In this document: one piece after another, positions 59,113 to 64,000 of the stretch
Layout: each line of letters starts with the position of its first letter
Position numbering within the stretch: the stretch's first letter is position 1
Assembly: GCA_030844895.1 (NCBI GenBank)
Contig: CM061233.1
Location: 93,643,719 to 93,707,718 of the forward strand
DNA length: 64,000 nucleotides
Reading direction: 5' to 3'
Origin: Ambrosia x helenae
Lineage: Eukaryota > Streptophyta > Magnoliopsida > Asterales > Asteraceae
Position numbers and translations under genes: made by a program
The notes under the pieces: generated by a model
The model's input: only the letters and a program-made list of their open reading frames with translations
What the model was told of the DNA's origin: nothing
Database searches by the model: none

Positions 59113-59335
59113 GGCATTGGAGGCAAGAGCTCGAAGCGTTTTGATGTACAAACTAGGTAAAACCCAAACCCATTTTTGTTTTTTGTTGTCTATAATAACA
59201 ACCGGTAATCTGAATACTTGATATTGTATCTTAGTATGCATCTTATGGTCACCAAACGGAAACAGAGGCAAGAGCTGGAAGCGTTTTGATGTACAAAATT
59301 AGGTAATTAACAATAGGCTATTTTTTCTTTGTTAT
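59113..59335. repeat. imperfect tandem duplication of about 150 bp
   Basis: Both units carry GGCAAGAGCT(C/G)GAAGCG, TTTTGATGTACAAA and TATCTATAATAACAAC-like blocks in the same order. Confidence 0.75.
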
Positions 59336-59410
59336 CTATAATAACAACTTTTAATCTGAATATTTATATTGTTTTGGGGTTATGGAATTTTGGCGAGTTC
59401 ATACTCATAG

Positions 59411-59939
59411 TTACAAACATTTGTTGAATTTAAAGGTAGGAATGTTGAAATATGGGTTCCAGGTTGTTTGGGTCATTGCATCTGTGTACCGCAGTTCATG
59501 TTTCCTTATGAATTCCTGTGTAACTAGGCTGATGGGTGTGGGTGTGGTGGGATGAATCTCCACGTAAGCAACCATGTCACTGGGGACCGGCTCATTACCC
59601 AATTGATGGGCCTTGGGGCGGTTTAGACGCAAGCGACGTGCCTCATCAATGGCTATAATGGTCCCAACATTCAAAATCAGCCTCGTCGCTTTCATTCGAA
59701 TTCAGCCGTTTTCGACGCGACAGGCCTGGCGGTAGCTGTGTGGATGAGCCACGATGGGGCTGAACGTCCCAGGGACGAGCCCCATACCCACCAACCTTAG
59801 TATTATTCTTGAGCCCATGCTGAAAAATATGAACTGCAATTTTTTGTATGAGAACTATGAAAGAACCCTCGTAGACTGTAGATCTTATGTTTGAGGACTT
59901 ACATATGAAACAATAGTGACAGACAAAAACTTTTTTCAA
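59411..59939 (-). other. unrecognised coding-like remnant
   Basis: Two overlapping minus-strand frames read like decayed protein. One has GGYGARPWDVQPHRGSS, the other KAHQLGNEPVPSDMVAY followed by HPTTPTP. A frameshift between them is possible. It may be a transposase or repeat remnant, but I cannot assign a family. Confidence 0.25.
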
Positions 59940-60875
59940 ACATGGAGATCATCTTAATGAAGTGGTAAATATGTTTTTACATAGTTTTGGGTTTTATTGG
60001 CTTCATTATAATTTCTTTAGTGTAATTATTTTTAGTTTAGCTACCTTCTATGTTGCCTCAAAGGAAAACTAATTACTTTTACTATTTTTTTAATGCTTAG
60101 GGTTAATTTGGTGTTTCGTAGATATTATAAACCATAGAGTTTTGGCCAGGGTAACAAAATCCCACAACTGATTAACTGAATTGTTAAGTATTATCAAACT
60201 AACAAGGTGTCTACACTCTACATCGCATACAGCTGATCCCACCTCTATATAAGCCAACTTCGGGTTTGATATATGGCAGATGATTAAGTAAATAGATACC
60301 AAGTTCAGCGGGGTAGGTGCCCAGATTGAGTAATAAGTTCAGATTAAAGTGACCAATTTTGTCAATTCTATTGTTTCTTCATACGTGTAATATGCGATAA
60401 GATATTGGATGATGCCGTGATGGTGGTGTCACCTGTAACAATAGAAAAGAGGAACGCATACGATATCAGTACCGACGCTAATACACCTTTAAAAGGAACG
60501 CGCTGACCATGGCTTTAAAATGTAAAAATGATGGTTGACACGTGTCTTGGTGGGGTTTCGTTGACACCACAACGGTCGGCTATCATTTCATAAGTAAAAA
60601 AGAACACTAGAACGACAATAATGTTTAGTTTTGGCTAAAGATGAACCAAAATAAAACATAGACAACAAAAGCGACTATGTCGATTATCCAAACATATATG
60701 CTCTATGTTGATAAGTGGTTATTGGTTTTGAAGATGAATTGTATATATGGTCGAGCAGTTCAAAGATGATTAAATAATTACATGTTAGAATAGAGCAGTC
60801 AAGTAGTGTAACTGTCCCTAAAAAGAGTTGTTCAATCAATGAGGTATTCTTTTAGTTTATTCACTAGGCCTTTCT

Positions 60876-63463
60876 TGTCACACCCTCAAATTTCCACTTG
60901 CGGAGTTTTACCGCGAGGCGCATGACAAACCAGGATCCAAGTCAACGGTCACAATAAACAACACTATATGAAATACGTAAACACAAAACATAGTTCTCAA
61001 TTTATAAAACCATAGCGGAAGCATTTAACCAGTTACAAAACCATGTACGACAATGTTTAAAAACTTTATTCAAAACATGAAACTAAGCCTAGACGCCATG
61101 CAGACTAGTGCGCCTAGTCCTCTGTTGCTACCTTAGCGACCTGAGAAAAACATGCCAAAAAGACGTCAACAAATAATGCTGGTGAGTTCACAGGTTTGTT
61201 CAATAAGTTACCAAAGTTACCAAAACGTTACCATGTCCATACTATACCAATGTCACCAAGTACGCTAGCTAGGCGTATGTTTTATTACTACTACGATTGG
61301 AAACCATTACTGGACACGTTTAGCAATGTTTAGCATATGTTTAAGCAGCCCGAATATGTTCAGCATGTTTAGCAAAGTTCGAGACAACATGCACCCGCCC
61401 GGCCCTCCAAGCCGTCGAGTGGGGTAGGTCACGCCCAATAGATCTATCCACATTTCCCCCGTTGTGCATCCCCGCACATTCATGGTTTCCCCCGGGACTT
61501 CCAAAGATCGTATAGCAATACAACGTTAAAACCATAGTATGACATATGTTACCAAAATAGTTTAGCGCATGTTTTCTCCCCCAAAGTTAAAGCAGTAAAA
61601 GTGGGGCCGTGAACTCACCTTAGATAACGTTCTTCGGTTACTAGTAAAAATGCTAAGCCCTTGATAATCCCTCTACCGGAGATCTATCAAAATGTTCACA
61701 TAAGTGTTCCGACTAATAACCATAAGGTTATCTATTCCCCGATTGTCCAGATCGTAACCAAGTATGTTTTAAAGCGTGTTTAAATGTTTAGCCGACACAC
61801 TAGACCGACCTGACATCCCGTTGGTGACTCATTACCCTAACTAATCAAGTACGCATAGATTACACACAAGGTTCAAGCATAAAACACTTAGTTTGTATCA
61901 AAAATCTCATTTCTGCATCAGAACGGTCGAACCAGTCAAATAAAATCTCCTTCGCCCATTTTAAGCTTCCTTCGCCCGTTTTTAAGTTTTCCTTCGCCCG
62001 TTTTTCCACGTTCGACCGTTTGATCAGGTTCGCCCAACATTTCCCAGGTTCGACCCTGGATTCCCTCCTTCGACCATTCGAATGGTCGAACGAGTCCAGG
62101 TTCGCCCCTGTTTTAATAATTTTCCTAAAAACGCTTCAAACACATTCGAAACATCCCGAAACATCATCAAACACAGCAGTCAAGTATGATTAACATATCC
62201 CTACATAACCCCACTAATTTTGCCCCAAAACCAGCTTGTTTTAATACTTTCCCAAAATGGCAAAATTATGGAAATGTCACATCATGCATGAAATCTTTAC
62301 CCAATTAGGAAACTTTTTAATACCAACCTATATTCATCTACAAATGCTCAGTTTATCTTGTAATCGAAAACTCTCATTCATTTTATCACTAATACTTAAC
62401 ATGCACAAGCCCTAGATTTCATAAAATCCCCAAAATACCCATAATATCACCATCTATCTAATTGTAACCCTAAACAACAATAAACCAACATCAATAGCAA
62501 CCTTAGATCATGTTTCTAGCATTAGAACAGCAGCAATTCATTAAACAACACATATCATCACATAACACATATTTAACATATGTTTATTGATACAAAACCT
62601 ATGTTTAATGATAAGGTTTTGGTTTAGAAAGATGTTTAAAAGGTTTTTATTAATAAAATCTTCCTTAGAACAGATCTGGACATTTAGGGTTAGATAAAAA
62701 CGGATTAAAATGCCTTAAAAAGATTTAGGATTAAGAACACACCTTGGATTCTTGTTTAGATGTTGTAGATAGGTTAGATTATGAAAAAGAAGAGCAAAAA
62801 CTCATTCCTTAGTGATTAAAATCGTTTGAGAGTGTTTTGAGACGGTTAAGGTTTATGAAATGGTGAAAAATGACAAAGTTTGGTATTTATACTATTCCAC
62901 CTTCGCCCCCTTTCAGTGGTCGAAGGTAGCCTCCTTCGACCCTTTCACAGGGTCGAATGAACCCCTACTTGGTCGAATGAAATTCTTCCAATTCCATATC
63001 CCAGGTTCGCCACTTTGCAAAGGGTCGAACCAAGACACATTTCCTTCTTCGACCACTCGAAATGGTAGAACCAGGACCTATGTATATCTAGTTTTCCAGT
63101 TTGTCGTGTTTAACGCATTTTAACACACCTTAACACATGAGCATGCAACCTTAGTCTATGTTTAACATATTTAAGCACGGATAATCATCTACACACCATT
63201 TAAACACATCTATGTATATAATCCACCACACGACCCATAATCTACACATACACTTAATTAGTTCATGTAATGTCACCAACAACGGGACCCGGTACTAGCG
63301 TATTCCCAAAATGACTCCCAATGATCCTCCAGATCATTGAATCCTGGACAATCCTAACTCGACCCGACTCAACCAACCTAGTTAAGTTCGTTTATAAACG
63401 TTTCCCGCTAAGGTAGACTTAGATGTTACTAAAATGTTTAAGCCAATTATGCCGGGTGTCACA
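60876..63463 (-). repeat. Ty3/gypsy 3-prime LTR, 2.6 kb
   Basis: Plus orientation starts TGTCACACCCTC and ends GGGTGTCACA. It lies directly downstream (minus) of the gypsy pol end, so it is the 3-prime LTR. The partner LTR and target duplication are outside the window. It contains two clusters of TTCGCCC/GGTCGAA words (61920-62110 and 62895-63075). An alternative inner boundary exists because the end sequence is repeated near 63555. Confidence 0.78.
61920..62110. repeat. TTCGCCC / TTCGACC motif cluster in the gypsy LTR
   Basis: CCTTCGCCCG, GGTTCGCCCA, GGTTCGACC and GGTCGAACGAG words alternate. They are the same word family as in the unrelated copia element. A second cluster is at 62895-63075. 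Confidence 0.75.
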
Positions 63464-63600
63464 TCATCCCCACGTTGAAAGAATTTTCATCCCGAAAATT
63501 GCACAAAGCCCCAAAATGAAAGAAACAGAAAGAACGAAATGAAAAGAAAATTACCGGATGTCACATCATCCCCACGTTGAAAGGAATCTCGACCCGAGAT
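63464..63600. other. gypsy PPT region with a 100-bp internal repeat
   Basis: The string GTCACATCATCCCCACGTTG, followed by AAAG, occurs at 63458 and again at 63557. On minus this reads as the run-up to the LTR start, giving two candidate polypurine-tract/LTR junctions. Confidence 0.6.
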
Positions 63601-64000
63601 TCATTCCGCTTCAGCCGTAACATGCCTCGATTCGAACGCGCGTTTCGGAAAAAGATGAGGATGTTTAGCTTTCATCTGATCCTCCCGTTCCCACGTGAAC
63701 TCCGGTCCACGATTCGAGTTCCAACGAACTTTGACGATGCGGATTTTACTCCGACGAAGGCTACGAATCTTGTAGTCGAGAATCTCGACAGGTTCCTCCA
63801 CAATGTGAAGACGATCATCAACCTTGATCTCCTCCAGTGGTACAATGAGAGATTCATCAGCCAAGAACTTCTTCAAGTTAGACACATGGAAGATGTTGTG
63901 AACACTACCGAGCTCCGCCGGTAAGTCAAGTCTGTATGCCACCGGTCCAATCCGATCCAGGATTGCGAATGGTCCGACATAACGAGGGTTAAGCTTGCCA
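63601..64000 (-). CDS. Ty3/gypsy pol, integrase C-terminus with chromodomain-like tail (partial)
   Basis: The last 133 codons of pol run off the right window edge. GKLNPRYVGPF and DRIGPVAYRLDLP are the standard integrase C-terminal GPY/F-like motif. The tail then reads VHNIFHVSNLKKF and PVEILDYKIRSLR, with VKVRWNSNRGPEFTWERED resembling the chromodomain-like fold of plant chromoviruses such as Tekay. It ends at 63601, and no lesion is visible here. This domain helps direct integration, typically to heterochromatin. Confidence 0.88.
   Translation of the reverse strand, partial: GKLNPRYVGPFAILDRIGPVAYRLDLPAELGSVHNIFHVSNLKKFLADESLIVPLEEIKVDDRLHIVEEPVEILDYKIRSLRRSKIRIVKVRWNSNRGPEFTWEREDQMKAKHPHLFPKRAFESRHVTAEAE

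Larger units (their letters stand above)
58479..60875. other. intergenic DNA between LINE and gypsy LTR
   Basis: No gene that I can name. It contains a tandem duplication (59113-59335) and coding-like debris (59411-59939). Confidence 0.5.

Overview
This is plant nuclear DNA: spliced genes with GT-AG introns, intronless UGT and Thg1-type genes, Ty1/copia and Ty3/gypsy LTR retrotransposons primed by initiator-tRNA-Met sites, a plant L1-type LINE, MITEs and a large Mutator-like (MULE) transposon. A eudicot is likely. The long copia element with an extra ORF and the Ulp1-bearing MULE remind me of Asteraceae repeats, but that placement is inference. Only one host gene (a UGT) looks intact; almost all the rest is mobile DNA or broken genes.

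Layout. 1-330: LINE tail fragment. 567-1931: intact UGT75-like glucosyltransferase, minus strand. 3130-4730: unrecognised coding debris. 4835-14462: a minus-strand THG1/ICA1-type tRNA-His guanylyltransferase gene with two tandem Thg1 domains. It is broken by two frameshifts and by a very young 5.6-kb non-coding LTR retrotransposon (8472-14038) sitting inside coding exon 2. 14974-26437: a small palindromic MITE split at its centre by an 11.2-kb MULE (15111-26294). The MULE carries a spliced Ulp1-like protease gene on plus, a spliced FAR1/MULE transposase gene on minus and two small ORFs between them. About 60 copies of AAAACGC fill its non-coding DNA, mostly as pairs spaced 21 bp apart.

25405-33605: a 2.73-kb unit present three times in tandem. 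Each unit joins the MULE right end (transposase exons 1-3), nested MITEs and the first 282 bp of a copia LTR. 33324-48525: a 15.2-kb copia element on minus, with 516-bp LTRs, 5-bp target duplication, gag-protease-integrase-RT-RNaseH and an additional ~1200-codon ORF after RNase H. Its LTRs are almost identical but its ORFs are broken. 48526-52760: sparse sequence with foldback repeats and a decayed coiled-coil gene. 52760-58480: full-length L1-type LINE (RRM-bearing ORF1, EN-RT-zinc-finger ORF2) on minus with three lesions. 58480-60875: sparse sequence. 60876-64000: 3-prime LTR (2.6 kb) and pol C-terminus of a Ty3/gypsy element running off the right edge.

Most notable: the MULE pairs an Ulp1-type protein and small unknown ORFs with a dense array of two-helical-turn paired motifs confined to non-coding DNA. 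This resembles the motif arrays used by the VANC anti-silencing proteins of Arabidopsis VANDAL MULEs, but with a different motif. A second short-motif family (TTCGCCC / GGTCGAA) is shared by the non-coding parts of the unrelated copia and gypsy elements.
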